In this document: piece by piece, positions 32,143-40,430 of the stretch | How positions within the stretch are numbered: the first letter of the stretch is position 1 | How the letters are laid out: the number at the start of each line of letters is the position of its first letter | Origin: Butyrivibrio sp. | GTDB lineage: Bacteria > Bacillota > Clostridia > Lachnospirales > Lachnospiraceae | DNA: 64,000 bases | Direction of reading: 5' to 3' | Assembly (NCBI RefSeq): GCF_017940685.1 | Contig: NZ_JAGAYD010000244.1 | Span: forward strand, 1-64,000 | Notes under the pieces: model-generated | What the model saw: the letters and a program-made list of their open reading frames with translations, nothing else | The model's database searches: none | Told to the model about the DNA's origin: nothing | Program-made: the position numbers and the translations under genes

Positions 32143-33441
32143 TTAATCTGAAGAAATAGTCTTTTTTAAGAGCTTTGGACTAAGAACTATATCCTTGGGA
32201 GAGATGTCTTCAAGACCTAACAAGGTAAAGAAATCTTCTGGGTACATTGCTCTTGCTACAGCGTAAGGAGATTTGCCGTGAAGCTCTTTTCTTGTATAGC
32301 TGTTGATGTGATCCATCATCCTGCTGATATCAACCTGAGAAAACGGCTCAAGGGAAGTACCTTTTGGTATGACATACCTGATAAATTCGTGATTTTTCTC
32401 GCAGCCGCCTTTCTGCTCGGGATGATTGGGTTCACAGAAGTATATGAACGTGCGCTCATCACCGTTTATAGAGCGCTGCATTCCGTCGATGTCAGCAAAC
32501 TCATGCCCGTTGTCAGTCAAGATATACGGAAACATCTCTTTGAACAGCTCAGTTCCTAGGGCTTCTTCGATCATATCGAGACAAGCAACCACATTCTCAG
32601 ATGTCTGGGACTCCAAGATAAATGCGAGTTGTACTCTGGAGACAGGAAAGAACAGTGTTAGCAATACTGCATCTGAATCCTTGGACCCTTCAACGCAATC
32701 CATCTGAGGTATCTCGATAGGATTATCTTTAACAAGTTCCAAGTAATTGTCGTATTTATGCCCGTCTTTTACGACCAACATCGTCTTATAATCTTTTGGG
32801 CGTTTCTTTCTCTGACGGCGCTTTACAGCGTTTCTCAGATCAATGTCCCGTGCTTCAAGCTCACAGCTCTTTATCATCCTGCGGAGCGTAGATTCGCTAA
32901 CAGGAAGGTCGTTTGTCTGAACTATGTGATAAACAGACTGTCCGTTCATTATCAATGGAGAGACTGTTTCATCGAGATTTATAAGTTCTTCCGCTGTCAG
33001 GTCATACCCGTTCCGGCTTTCTACAAGTGTGTTGCGATACTCAATATCTGCCTTGGATGCCTTGTAAAAGAACTTTCCATAATGACAGTTGTAAGTCCTG
33101 GGGCAGCCATTACAGAGCTTTAGCTTGCGGCCAATCAGTCTTTCACAGTAAGCCTTGGAATAGTCCGTACAGTACTTCCTTGCCTTGGAACATGAGCGAC
33201 ATTCTTTCTTGCAGCTTTTGCTGCCACATACATTCCTGGCTTTACAATCGTAAAAATAGATGCAGTCACAGGGCCTTGTTTTGTTCTCTGTTACATGAGT
33301 TTTTATCTCGCGGGAAATGGTTGATGGAGATTTGTCGAGACGGGCCGCTATGTATCTCAGAGACTTCTGTTCATTGAGAAGTGCTTCGATCCTGATGCGA
33401 TCATCCTCTGTGAGATGTTTTTTAGATACTGGTTTTTGCAT
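32143..33441 (-). CDS. IS30-family DDE transposase, 432 aa
   Basis: The N-terminus has a helix-turn-helix (KSLRYIAARLDKSPSTISRE) typical of IS30. Then comes a Cys-rich stretch (about 12 Cys around residues 58-115), unusual but known in clostridial members. DDE acids: IPQMDCVEG (Asp near 246), LTDNGHEFAD (Asp near 315) and EKNHEFIRYV (Glu near 350), with the IS30-type CEPNHPEQKGGCEKNHEFI neighbourhood. So catalytically intact. ATG at 33441 behind GAAAGGATGACTT. Confidence 0.9.
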   Translation of the reverse strand: MQKPVSKKHLTEDDRIRIEALLNEQKSLRYIAARLDKSPSTISREIKTHVTENKTRPCDCIYFYDCKARNVCGSKSCKKECRSCSKARKYCTDYSKAYCERLIGRKLKLCNGCPRTYNCHYGKFFYKASKADIEYRNTLVESRNGYDLTAEELINLDETVSPLIMNGQSVYHIVQTNDLPVSESTLRRMIKSCELEARDIDLRNAVKRRQRKKRPKDYKTMLVVKDGHKYDNYLELVKDNPIEIPQMDCVEGSKDSDAVLLTLFFPVSRVQLAFILESQTSENVVACLDMIEEALGTELFKEMFPYILTDNGHEFADIDGMQRSINGDERTFIYFCEPNHPEQKGGCEKNHEFIRYVIPKGTSLEPFSQVDISRMMDHINSYTRKELHGKSPYAVARAMYPEDFFTLLGLEDISPKDIVLSPKLLKKTISSD

Positions 33442-33769
33442 AAGTCATCCTTTCCACCACATAAAAGACACTCTCAGTGAATGCTCTAAAGGGTGACTTT
33501 AACCAGACCATCAGATTTTCCTTGCTTTTTGGATACAATAGTGGTACTGTATACCTACAAACAAATGAAAAACATGGTGGTTATCACCAAGGGTAAGGGC
33601 ATCAACTCAAACAGACGGCGAAATCTATGGGAGTTGGTGTCTTTTTATGTGGTTATACAAGGTTATGATACAACAGAATAGATTGTATGCGATTAATCAA
33701 TTCAGACAACTGGTTTCGGCCAAATCGAAACTAATTGTAGTTTTTGGTGATTGACGGAGGATCGCATTT
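33442..33769. other. Intergenic region inside the transposon
   Basis: No convincing gene (a 62-codon plus frame at 33493 has no ribosome site). It should carry the divergent promoters of the transposase and the XRE gene. GGTGGTTATCACC near 33571 is an inverted repeat and a possible operator. Confidence 0.35.
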
Positions 33770-34402
33770 ATGGATGATAATCAGAAAAAGCTTATTGAAG
33801 AAACTTTTAGAAAGAATACAGGAAAACTTATAAAAGACGCCCGGAAAAAGAAAGGCTGGAAGCAGGCATACCTTGCTGATAAGGTCGGTGTAAGCCCCAG
33901 TGTTATGTCGGATATTGAAAACGGGAAGATGGACATGCCACTGTCACGGCTTGCCGTAATAAGTAACATCCTTGAAATGGACTCGTATCTGTTTAAGGAT
34001 GACCTGCTCATAAGCGAGGTGCTTAAAGCCCTCGCTGAGTATGGGTATAAGGCAGAGACCCATAAGCATGATTATGCAGAAGATATTTTTATTCCTGAAT
34101 ACTACACTATGAGAATATTTGCGGTTAGAAAAACACAGGACGGACCACATACAGAAACCTTAAAACCGACAGAACAAGAAGATGCTATATTCAACAAACT
34201 GATAGATCAGGCGCAATATATTTGTCAGAAGGAAGCCCTACTAAGAGCATATACGCTTATAAATTTCTGTGGTTGGTACATAGATACAGATTTACAGACA
34301 GTTGCCAGAGCAGTTTGCAGATATGCCATCAATGTTTCAAATTCTGATGATAGGGCATGGATGAAGAATTACTTAAATAAGTGTAGGCATGGCATTGAAT
34401 AA
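33770..34402 (+). CDS. XRE-family transcriptional regulator, 210 aa
   Basis: ATG at 33770 behind GGAGGATCGCATTT. Residues about 15-70 are a Cro/C1 helix-turn-helix: IKDARKKKGWKQAYLADKVG, then VSPSVMSDIENGKMDMPLSR. The remaining 140 residues are a ligand or dimerisation domain of unknown type, helix rich. It is one of the few plus-strand genes and lies between the transposase and the Rpn-like gene, so it likely controls the transposon. Strong terminator follows. Confidence 0.85.
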   Translation: MDDNQKKLIEETFRKNTGKLIKDARKKKGWKQAYLADKVGVSPSVMSDIENGKMDMPLSRLAVISNILEMDSYLFKDDLLISEVLKALAEYGYKAETHKHDYAEDIFIPEYYTMRIFAVRKTQDGPHTETLKPTEQEDAIFNKLIDQAQYICQKEALLRAYTLINFCGWYIDTDLQTVARAVCRYAINVSNSDDRAWMKNYLNKCRHGIE

Positions 34403-34445
34403 AAAGAAAATCCCCAGATGCGATTGCATCTGGGGATATCTTTTT
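34403..34445. terminator. Bidirectional terminator between XRE and Rpn-like genes
   Basis: ATCCCCAGATGC-GATT-GCATCTGGGGAT (34410-34437), 12 pairs, with TTTTT after it on the plus strand and TTTTC on the minus strand. Both converging genes end here. Confidence 0.9.
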
Positions 34446-34467
34446 GAAAGCCATAGTTTCATTTAAC

Positions 34468-35283
34468 TCAAACGATCATTTCATTTTCAGAAAGGAGCTT
34501 CTTAGCGTCCTTATATGCTCTCTGAGAGACCCCAACAAGCTTGCAAGTGTCTTTTAATGACATTTCGCCATTACGCATTGCATTGTCAATAAGCTCAACT
34601 ATATCGAGAGCTCTCTGAAAATCAGCTTTCTCTTGTGCATAATCTTCAACTATCTGACACATACGACTTACTCCCTTCTTGTTTTCTTTGTAATACTTCA
34701 CTTCCTTTGTAAGGTTAGGGAACTTGGTATTATCTACCTTCTCTTTCTCGAAGCACTCCATGAGTTCTGAAAGAGTTGTTCCGTCCTTCACAGCAGTATT
34801 CACATAGACTTCAGATAAACCATTGTTTACCATTTCATAGCCCATGCCTTCATCTGTTATCACTGAATGTACATGATAGATATTCCTGTTCTTTTTAAAT
34901 ATATCGAACCGGGATATGAATACCATTAGCAGTGTCGGTACAGATGAAAAATCACTACCTTTTGGAGTTTTATTGGCTGTAATAAGAGATGCATTGTACC
35001 TAACACGCTTGACGTGATCATCGTTATCCGACTTTTGCACTTCTATATTACAGATCTCTCCATTTCCCAGGATGCACAGCGCATCCAACCTTACTGATCT
35101 GCCGAATAGATTTTGTATGCCCCTTTGTGCCACCACGGTTTTTACAATCAGCTTGTCATCATTTAATATTACTCTTAATATTTCCTGACAGACTTTCTTG
35201 TTTTCCATAAGTCGCTCAAAGAACACATCATCTATCGGCCTGAGTCTTTGGACTTTTTCAAGAGTTTCCTTGTTACTCATCAT
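34468..35283 (-). CDS. Rpn/transposase_31-like PD-(D/E)XK nuclease protein, 271 aa
   Basis: The start RPIDDVFFERLMENKKVCQE and then SVRLDALCILGNGEICNIEVQK is the hallmark of the Rpn (recombination-promoting nuclease) / transposase_31 group: D...EVQ corresponds to the PD-(D/E)XK acids with Gln in place of Lys, as usual. The C-terminal 60 residues form a helix-turn-helix-like end (SLKDTCKLVGVSQRAYKDAK). These proteins cut DNA and favour RecA-independent recombination. ATG at 35283 with GGAGAAAT before it. Confidence 0.8.
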   Translation of the reverse strand: MMSNKETLEKVQRLRPIDDVFFERLMENKKVCQEILRVILNDDKLIVKTVVAQRGIQNLFGRSVRLDALCILGNGEICNIEVQKSDNDDHVKRVRYNASLITANKTPKGSDFSSVPTLLMVFISRFDIFKKNRNIYHVHSVITDEGMGYEMVNNGLSEVYVNTAVKDGTTLSELMECFEKEKVDNTKFPNLTKEVKYYKENKKGVSRMCQIVEDYAQEKADFQRALDIVELIDNAMRNGEMSLKDTCKLVGVSQRAYKDAKKLLSENEMIV

Positions 35284-35948
35284 ATTTCTCCTTTTACTGA
35301 GTCTTGTTTATAGTTGCATATATAATCAGAGACTCAGCCATAGGCGGTCCCTGGAATAAAGTGTTAATAGAGACCTAATCCCTATGGTAAAGGAGATGCT
35401 CCTTTATATTGTGTTTCCGGCTTTCAATTTCTCCGTTTCCATTCTAGTTTCGCTATTAATATAGCATATTGAAACAAGAATAAAACGATAGCCTCCTTTT
35501 CGTATATAACAAGGAGCTCTTATATGCACCCTGTTCTTCAATACCTTTTGATATTGGCCTGCTTTTAAAGCATTCCTTTATACAATAATTGCCTCTCGCA
35601 AGGACTGTGCAGACTGTTCAATCGAACAGAAAGCTTCAAACGTGGTTGAGAATCCAACGCACAAAATAAGCATAAATATTATACTTATATTATAGCAAAT
35701 CCCTCAGAATACGCAATTTTCTAAAAATCGTATAAATATAGCTCCGAGAATAATTCTCCGAGCCTGTTTTATAAATCTTTATATGACGTGCTGAACTATT
35801 TAACTTTTGATTCGATAACTTATAGCTACATGTTAAAACAAAATGCTTAACATGTCAAATTATGCTTATGCAAATCAGACTAAATGCAACACATATTACT
35901 TATCAAAGTAAATCGAACAGCTTGTTGCACTTACCTTGAAAAATTACT
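35284..35948. other. Non-coding right end of the 4.0-kb transposon
   Basis: No gene of credible size. It holds a weak hairpin CTCCGAGAATAATTCTCCGAG near 35741-35761 with TTTT following, several short repeats of TTTATAT and the right inverted repeat. This may be the promoter and leader of the Rpn-like gene. Confidence 0.4.
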
Positions 35949-36241
35949 TGAAGTCGGTTGTGGGATGAATCGCCTTTACACGAACAGTTGTTCGTGATAG
36001 AATAAGTCTATCGGAACCTTGAAAACTGTATATAGGTGGTTGTGCCATGAATCTAACAAACCAAGAACCTATGGCACGTAAAATATACAAGGTGTTTAGT
36101 TCCCAAGCGCCACAAGCGCATATATATAACACTTAAAGTATGCCGAAGGGATTTCCCGACGGAGTAGCGGCACTGTGAACGTGTCTTACTATACCGCATG
36201 GTATTGTAGAAACCATTTCCGATATTGTCGGTGATGGTAGT
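35949..36241 (-). mobile_element. HEARO-like element copy 2, main part
   Basis: Starts on the minus strand directly after the TGA stop of the gene at 36242-36529, that is after ATGA. About 277 bases equal copy 1 at roughly 90%. Its 3' end is separated to 31903-31947 by the transposon. As in copy 1 there is no protein gene. Confidence 0.6.
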
Positions 36242-36529
36242 TCATGCGCTTATTTTAGTTGTACCACGGATGACTGTAGGAATACTTGTCACATCCACTG
36301 CTTCGACAATGATGCTATTGATTGAGTTTTCCTCGCCATCTTTACCTTTTAGATATGTCTCCCATGCTCTTTTAAGGGTATTCATGGCCTCATCTTCATT
36401 CTTTGCATATCCGGGCATTACCATGGATGCGGTTCCGTTATCAAAGTTGATCCTGACCTGTACAGAAATGTTTTTGCCGGTATACAGCTCATCTACTACT
36501 CTCTTACTCCAAGCTTCATCAAAATTCAT
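36242..36529 (-). CDS. Hypothetical protein, 95 aa
   Basis: Starts MNFDEAWSKRVVDELYTGKN, with strands ISVQVRINFDNGTASMVMPG and a C-terminal IIVEAVDVTSIPTVIRGTTK. No family recognised. The stop codon TGA forms the ATGA target of the HEARO-like element, so the gene is not damaged. Confidence 0.65.
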   Translation of the reverse strand: MNFDEAWSKRVVDELYTGKNISVQVRINFDNGTASMVMPGYAKNEDEAMNTLKRAWETYLKGKDGEENSINSIIVEAVDVTSIPTVIRGTTKISA

Positions 36530-36546
36530 ATATAGTTCGTATTCTC

Positions 36547-36726
36547 CTATCGTTTAGTATCAGGTAATTGTTTTCCTACAATTTTACTTGCGGGCCAAGC
36601 CACTGTCAAATTGCCATCCTTATCCAGCTCGCTGCACATGGTATCATAGCCCTCATGCATAAGCTCAACAAGAAGCGATCTTGCCTGCTCTGCGGGCAAT
36701 GTTTTGGATTTCTGCCAATCGTTCAT
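36547..36726 (-). CDS. Small hypothetical protein, 59 aa
   Basis: ATG at 36726 behind GATAGGAAAATAAT. Soluble, with MNDWQKSKTLPAEQARSLLV then MHEGYDTMCSELDKDGNLTV. No family recognised. 17 bases before the next gene on the same strand. Confidence 0.6.
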   Translation of the reverse strand: MNDWQKSKTLPAEQARSLLVELMHEGYDTMCSELDKDGNLTVAWPASKIVGKQLPDTKR

Positions 36727-36853
36727 ATTATTTTCCTATCCTTTGCATCTAAAAAGGCCTGCGGGATATACCTCACAAGCCCTTCCAGAAATAGGAGGTT
36801 TATATGCTATATGGCAAACTGCGCATCGGGGTAATACGCAGTTAAAAGCAAAT

Positions 36854-37912
36854 TTACTCTCTTGTCTTTCTTAGCTCGTACTCATAATTGGCCATAATAA
36901 GGTCTTTCTCGTCGATCCCGAGCTTTTCTGCAATCTCTTCTGCATCGCCACCATTTACCTTGAGTGCTGTGACCATAGTGGCCATATAAAGCATCTCTGC
37001 GGCTCTTGGAGCATTCTCAATAAGAGTGGCAAATACTTTCTGCATTTCCTCTGAGGAAACATCCTGATGCTTTGCGATCTGTCTGCAAAGTGCTGATTCC
37101 TTTTTAAGATCAATCTCTGCAAGAGACTGTTCCGGGCTTCCATTTACTTCTGTCAGTGCATAAAAAGCGTTTGGTTCGCCTTTTTCATTCTCAAGTGTTG
37201 TTAGTTCTACTTCGTTTGGCATTTCCTTATCATCCTCCTTGTAGTATTCATTAAGATCCTCAATAGTTTGAACCATTGTCTCTTTGGGCTGAGGAGTTTC
37301 AGCCTCAGGCTCGGAAGTGACCTCTTCTGCTTCTGAAGGTGCTTTTTCCAGCTCATCGGGAATTTCTTCAAGTTCCGGTTCTGGTTCTGGTTCAACATCT
37401 ACTGCCTTGGGCGGAACATAAACAGGATCTTTTTTCTCAGAATCATTCTTAGTATCTTCATGGACAGTAGGAGCAGCTTCCTTAGGTGTATCTTTCACAG
37501 GCTCCTTCACATCCAGCTCTTCTTCGATCATCTTCTCAAGATTATTCTTCTTTTCCGGCTCCTTATAATCGGGTCTCTTCTTAATGAAACTGCCTACCTT
37601 GTAAGGATGGAAATTGGGCTTTTCTGTATCCAGGTCTTTTCCCTGTAATGTAGCTGCAATATCAAGAGCTTCAATAACCCTGTCGATCACAACATCAAGC
37701 TGAAGAGGGGTTGTCATCTTGGGAAGCCGTACTGAATTGTCTCTTCTTCCATTAAACTCAACAAATACATAGCACTTCTTAAACTTCCTGACGATTCCTA
37801 CAACACCCTGATCTCCGTTGTAGACTCCAAACTGTGACTCCGCATAACCGTCTTTGATGGGCTTCATGAGCGCCGTGGCGATAATCTTCGCCTGTTCCTC
37901 TGTAATCTGCAT
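36854..37912 (-). CDS. Hypothetical acidic protein, 352 aa
   Basis: Start at the ATG at 37910-37912 behind AGAGGAGGATTTT. N-terminal 100 residues fold (IIATALMKPIKDGYAESQFG, VVGIVRKFKKCYVFVEFNGR). Then comes a 110-residue proline/glutamate linker (EPEPEPELEEIPDELEKAP), and a helical end (MLYMATMVTALKVNGGDAEE). No family recognised. It has its own promoter at 37961-37989 and is read divergently from 38129. Confidence 0.65.
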   Translation of the reverse strand: MQITEEQAKIIATALMKPIKDGYAESQFGVYNGDQGVVGIVRKFKKCYVFVEFNGRRDNSVRLPKMTTPLQLDVVIDRVIEALDIAATLQGKDLDTEKPNFHPYKVGSFIKKRPDYKEPEKKNNLEKMIEEELDVKEPVKDTPKEAAPTVHEDTKNDSEKKDPVYVPPKAVDVEPEPEPELEEIPDELEKAPSEAEEVTSEPEAETPQPKETMVQTIEDLNEYYKEDDKEMPNEVELTTLENEKGEPNAFYALTEVNGSPEQSLAEIDLKKESALCRQIAKHQDVSSEEMQKVFATLIENAPRAAEMLYMATMVTALKVNGGDAEEIAEKLGIDEKDLIMANYEYELRKTRE

Positions 37913-37960
37913 AAAATCCTCCTCTGATTGATACGCAAATGGTGTATTATTGATATGTCT

Positions 37961-37989
37961 AATATACACCGTGTGTGGAATAATTGCAA
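37961..37989 (-). promoter_or_regulatory. Promoter of the gene at 36854-37912
   Basis: Minus strand: TTGCAA (37984-37989), 17 bases, TATATT (37961-37966), spacer ending CCACACACGGTG, a weaker member of the shared motif. Confidence 0.65.
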
Positions 37990-38042
37990 TACTATTTTTA
38001 TGCGCATCGCATTTTATCGCATTTCTTCAAATAATAAATGTA

Positions 38043-38071
38043 TTGCAAAAATTATCCTTTGGCTGTATAAT
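38043..38071 (+). promoter_or_regulatory. Promoter of the paralogue pair 38129-38778
   Basis: Plus strand: TTGCAA (38043-38048), 17 bases, TATAAT (38066-38071). Spacer ends CTTTGGCTG, only partly like the shared motif. Confidence 0.65.
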
Positions 38072-38128
38072 ATGACTATAAAATAAATAATTGCTTTTAC
38101 GGGCATTGTCCCAGGAAGGATCATATAG

Positions 38129-38455
38129 ATGGAGGCTAAGAAAATTAAGATATATATGAGTGAAAATATGAGGGCTGAACTCGCCCAGGAAGTTGATAAG
38201 ATTGATGTCCCGGAGGTGAGGGACTTCTGCATAAATCTTATTGAGAGATTCGATGGGAACCTTGAAAAGAATAAGGATAAATATAATAGCCTTCTTAAAG
38301 ATACTGAAACCGGTTTTGAGCATCAGGAAGTTGATGAGAATGCTGAATATATGTTTATCATTGATTGTCCGGTGGCCGTGAAGGAATATATCCAAAGAGA
38401 AGAGGAAACTTTTATTCCCTTCTCTCTTGAACAGCAGATAAAAATACGTTTATGA
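38129..38455 (+). CDS. Hypothetical protein, 108 aa
   Basis: ATG at 38129 behind AGGAAGGATCATATAG. Opens MEAKKIKIYMSENMRAELAQ, then a helical segment with CINLIERFDGNLEKNKDKYN and ETGFE. The next gene has the same plan (KKIRLSSEDYAEL, NFGTGFE), so the two are distant paralogues. Possibly a ribbon-helix-helix or antitoxin-like pair; not certain. Confidence 0.65.
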   Translation: MEAKKIKIYMSENMRAELAQEVDKIDVPEVRDFCINLIERFDGNLEKNKDKYNSLLKDTETGFEHQEVDENAEYMFIIDCPVAVKEYIQREEETFIPFSLEQQIKIRL

Positions 38456-38466
38456 GAAAGGATAAA

Positions 38467-38778
38467 ATGAATATGAATTATAGAGATAGCTTTGGTGAAG
38501 TAAAGAAAATAAGACTTTCTTCTGAGGATTATGCGGAGCTTAAAAAGGTTCCTGAACAGGTCGCTGATCCCGGTCTTAAAAGTCTCGTAGAGGCTATGAT
38601 AACTGAATATGACTTAAAGAAAGCTAAGTATATTAAGAGATGTGAGGACTCTGGAAAAGAGGTTCTTGATAATTTTGGAACCGGATTTGAGATATATGTC
38701 CCTGAATATCTTAATAATAGCATCAGTAAGATTTCTGAACTTGCTCCTTCTCTTAATGACTTCGTAGAGCAGTTTTAA
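38467..38778 (+). CDS. Hypothetical protein, paralogue of 38129-38455, 103 aa
   Basis: Start set at the ATG at 38467 behind AGAAAGGAT; an ATG at 38452 overlaps the previous stop (ATGA) but lacks a ribosome site. KKIRLSSEDYAELKKVPEQV followed by NFGTGFEIYVPEYLN parallels the upstream gene. Co-translated pair, terminator directly after. Confidence 0.6.
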   Translation: MNMNYRDSFGEVKKIRLSSEDYAELKKVPEQVADPGLKSLVEAMITEYDLKKAKYIKRCEDSGKEVLDNFGTGFEIYVPEYLNNSISKISELAPSLNDFVEQF

Positions 38779-38786
38779 GAAAAAAT

Positions 38787-38826
38787 AAAGACATCCTTGG
38801 GAATAGCCCCTTGGATGTCTTTTCTT
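38787..38826. terminator. Bidirectional terminator
   Basis: AGACATCCTTGGG and the matching CCCCTTGGATGTCT (38790-38821), with TTTT on the plus side and TTTATTTTTTC on the minus side. Shared by converging genes at 38467-38778 and 38828-39283. Confidence 0.85.
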
Positions 38827-38827
38827 T

Positions 38828-39283
38828 TTACTCTACGACTGTTGCAGTAACAAAATCAAAAGGAAGTCCCGTGATTTTATTTCTGTAATCTGAATCGTGC
38901 TTCTGAAGAACGAACTCATAAGCTGATACATTCTTAATAGCTCCATTCTTCTTTATCATGCGTCCGAGGTTTTCATCAACAAAATCTTCTGATGTAAGTC
39001 TTGGTGATGCGGCAGGATCTAAAACCCATTTTGCCAGCCTCTTAGCCTCATACTGTGATGAAAACATGTTATCAAGAGCAATGTTGAACTCATTTTTGCT
39101 GGCAAATGTCGAACAGATTTTGTGCTCTCTTTTTGCTCTTCTAACTAGCTCTTCATCTGTGAGGCCGATGTGATACATTGACATGTGGCCGCCTGCTGCC
39201 AGGTCAATAAGCTCATAATTTACGAGCTCACCTTTACGCATGATTTCTTTTGCGAGTGCTTCAATTCTTTCTTCTTTAGTCAT
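38828..39283 (-). CDS. Hypothetical protein, 151 aa
   Basis: ATG at 39283 behind AAAGGAGAATAAATT. Helical, with LVNYELIDLAAGGHMSMYHI early and YEFVLQKHDSDYRNKITGLP FDFVTATVV at the end. The late part has a pattern of polymorphic nuclease-toxin cores, but I cannot name a family. First and only gene after leader L4. Confidence 0.6.
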   Translation of the reverse strand: MTKEERIEALAKEIMRKGELVNYELIDLAAGGHMSMYHIGLTDEELVRRAKREHKICSTFASKNEFNIALDNMFSSQYEAKRLAKWVLDPAASPRLTSEDFVDENLGRMIKKNGAIKNVSAYEFVLQKHDSDYRNKITGLPFDFVTATVVE

Positions 39284-39497
39284 AATTTATTCTCCTTTGA
39301 CTGTAAAAAGAACCCACGCCCCCTGTAAGGCGTAAGGTTTAACAAACGCCTTTGGCGTGAACACTCATTTTGGCAGGAAGTGTTCTGTAACTAACGTAAA
39401 AAGAAGCCATGAGAGGTTAATCGTCATGACTTCTTTGGCTTTTACTATGCTATTTTTACGTTAATATAATATTACTACGCCTGTAGCATATTTGCAA
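39284..39497 (-). promoter_or_regulatory. Leader RNA L4: promoter and terminator before the gene at 38828-39283
   Basis: Promoter: TTGCAA (39492-39497), 17 bases, TAATAT (39469-39474), spacer ending CTACAGGCGTAG. Terminator stem GAAGTCATG...CATGGCTTCTTTTT (39400-39436) is framed by TAACGTAAAAA and TTTTTACGTTA, an 11-bp perfect outer stem. A GC-rich pair (ACGCC...GGCGT near 39313-39360) precedes the ribosome site. Confidence 0.7.
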
Positions 39498-39818
39498 ATG
39501 AAACTTAAAGTTTCCGTACACTATTCATGACACTTATCTAAAGCAGATAGATACTGGGTTAGAGGGATAATGTACGCTTTTTCTAAATCGTACATTAAGG
39601 TAAAACATACAAATGGATTCTGATACAGAACGTACATTAAAATGGCAGGGTGCCGAGTCGGTTTTAATGTATGTTTTTCTATGGAAATATTATAACACTA
39701 TTCTGTCATGGCTGGCGGTTTTTAAAAGCCAGTTTCATTCAAGATACACTTTGGGGAAGAATATTGAGGTAAGATGCTTTATAATATAAAATCAGAAAAC
39801 AGATGGAGGTTATCACGA
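39498..39818 (+). promoter_or_regulatory. Leader region with four GTACATTA copies, upstream of 39819
   Basis: GTACATTA or its inverse occurs near 39563 (inverted), 39588 (direct), 39644 (direct) and 39667 (inverted, part of TTTTAATGTATG). A stem ACATTAAAA...TTTTAATGT spans 39646-39675. Probable operator or leader RNA of the gene at 39819; no -35/-10 of the shared type is clear here. Confidence 0.45.
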
Positions 39819-40430
39819 ATGTTATCACTTGATGAAAAGATAGATGCAATAAACGAAATACTCGGCTTAAAAAGCGATATCACAGACAGTAATATATCAA
39901 AACTTCATGAGGATGAAAAAGAGTCATGGTTTAAGGGATGTGTAATTTCGTTATTTGCTAAAACCATAATGCATGATAGAGCTAAAGAACAGATTGAAAG
40001 TCTGAATCTTTCGATTGAACCAAAAAGACAAGAGGCTTTTATTGATAAGGTCTGCTCAGAGTCACTCCTGCATTATGAGGATAAGATTTGGGATAAGGCA
40101 CTGAACAGCATTATAAAGAATATTGCTAAGAATGAATGGGCAAAAATAGAAGCCGGACCTGAAAGGAAAATATCGTCACCGCAGCAGTTCAAGGCCTACT
40201 ATAATGTCAAAGGAGACTATAAATGGCTTTCGTGGAATCAGGAAGGCGAAAACAAGATGGATTTTGACTATATAAGAGAAATAACACCAAAGTCAGTGAG
40301 GTACTCCTTTGCTGGAAAAGATAATGCAGAAAGAACATTTAAGCTTGATTTTCCTTTTACCACAGAGGAATACGATGATTTCATGGTAAAAGTAAGGCTT
40401 GAATGGATAAAATACTGCGCGAAATATTAA
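39819..40430 (+). CDS. Hypothetical protein, 203 aa
   Basis: Start at the ATG at 39819 behind ATGGAGGTTATCACGA; an earlier in-frame ATG at 39774 has no ribosome site. Helical, with NSIIKNIAKNEWAKIEAGPE and a C-terminal YCAKY. No family recognised. Overlaps the next gene by 28 bases. Confidence 0.6.
   Translation: MLSLDEKIDAINEILGLKSDITDSNISKLHEDEKESWFKGCVISLFAKTIMHDRAKEQIESLNLSIEPKRQEAFIDKVCSESLLHYEDKIWDKALNSIIKNIAKNEWAKIEAGPERKISSPQQFKAYYNVKGDYKWLSWNQEGENKMDFDYIREITPKSVRYSFAGKDNAERTFKLDFPFTTEEYDDFMVKVRLEWIKYCAKY

Larger units (their letters stand above)
31948..35948. mobile_element. 4.0-kb IS30-type transposon with passenger genes
   Basis: A 16-bp direct repeat TGAAGTCGGTTGTGGG flanks the segment (31932-31947 and 35949-35964). 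Its ends are inverted repeats of about 22-26 bases: TAAATTTTTAAGGTAAATGC at left and the reverse complement ATTTTTCAAGGTAAGTGCAA at right, with two mismatches and one gap. Inside are an IS30-type transposase, an XRE regulator and an Rpn-like protein. The target was a HEARO-like element. Long target repeats have been reported for some IS30-family elements, for example in mycoplasmas. Confidence 0.7.

Noticed and set aside
31948-35948. Second complete IS30 copy flanking the passenger genes as a composite transposon
   Set aside because: Only one transposase gene and one pair of inverted ends are visible; the right end has no second transposase.
35944-36132. 62-codon frame in HEARO-like copy 2, similar to the end of the broken nuclease gene
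   Set aside because: It is the chance reading of the repeated element; both copies give it only because the element is the same, and neither has a ribosome site.
39640-39680. GCCGAGTCGGT sequence similar to the 3' end of SpCas9 tracrRNA
   Set aside because: No cas genes, no repeat array, and the match is only 11 bases inside a different stem.
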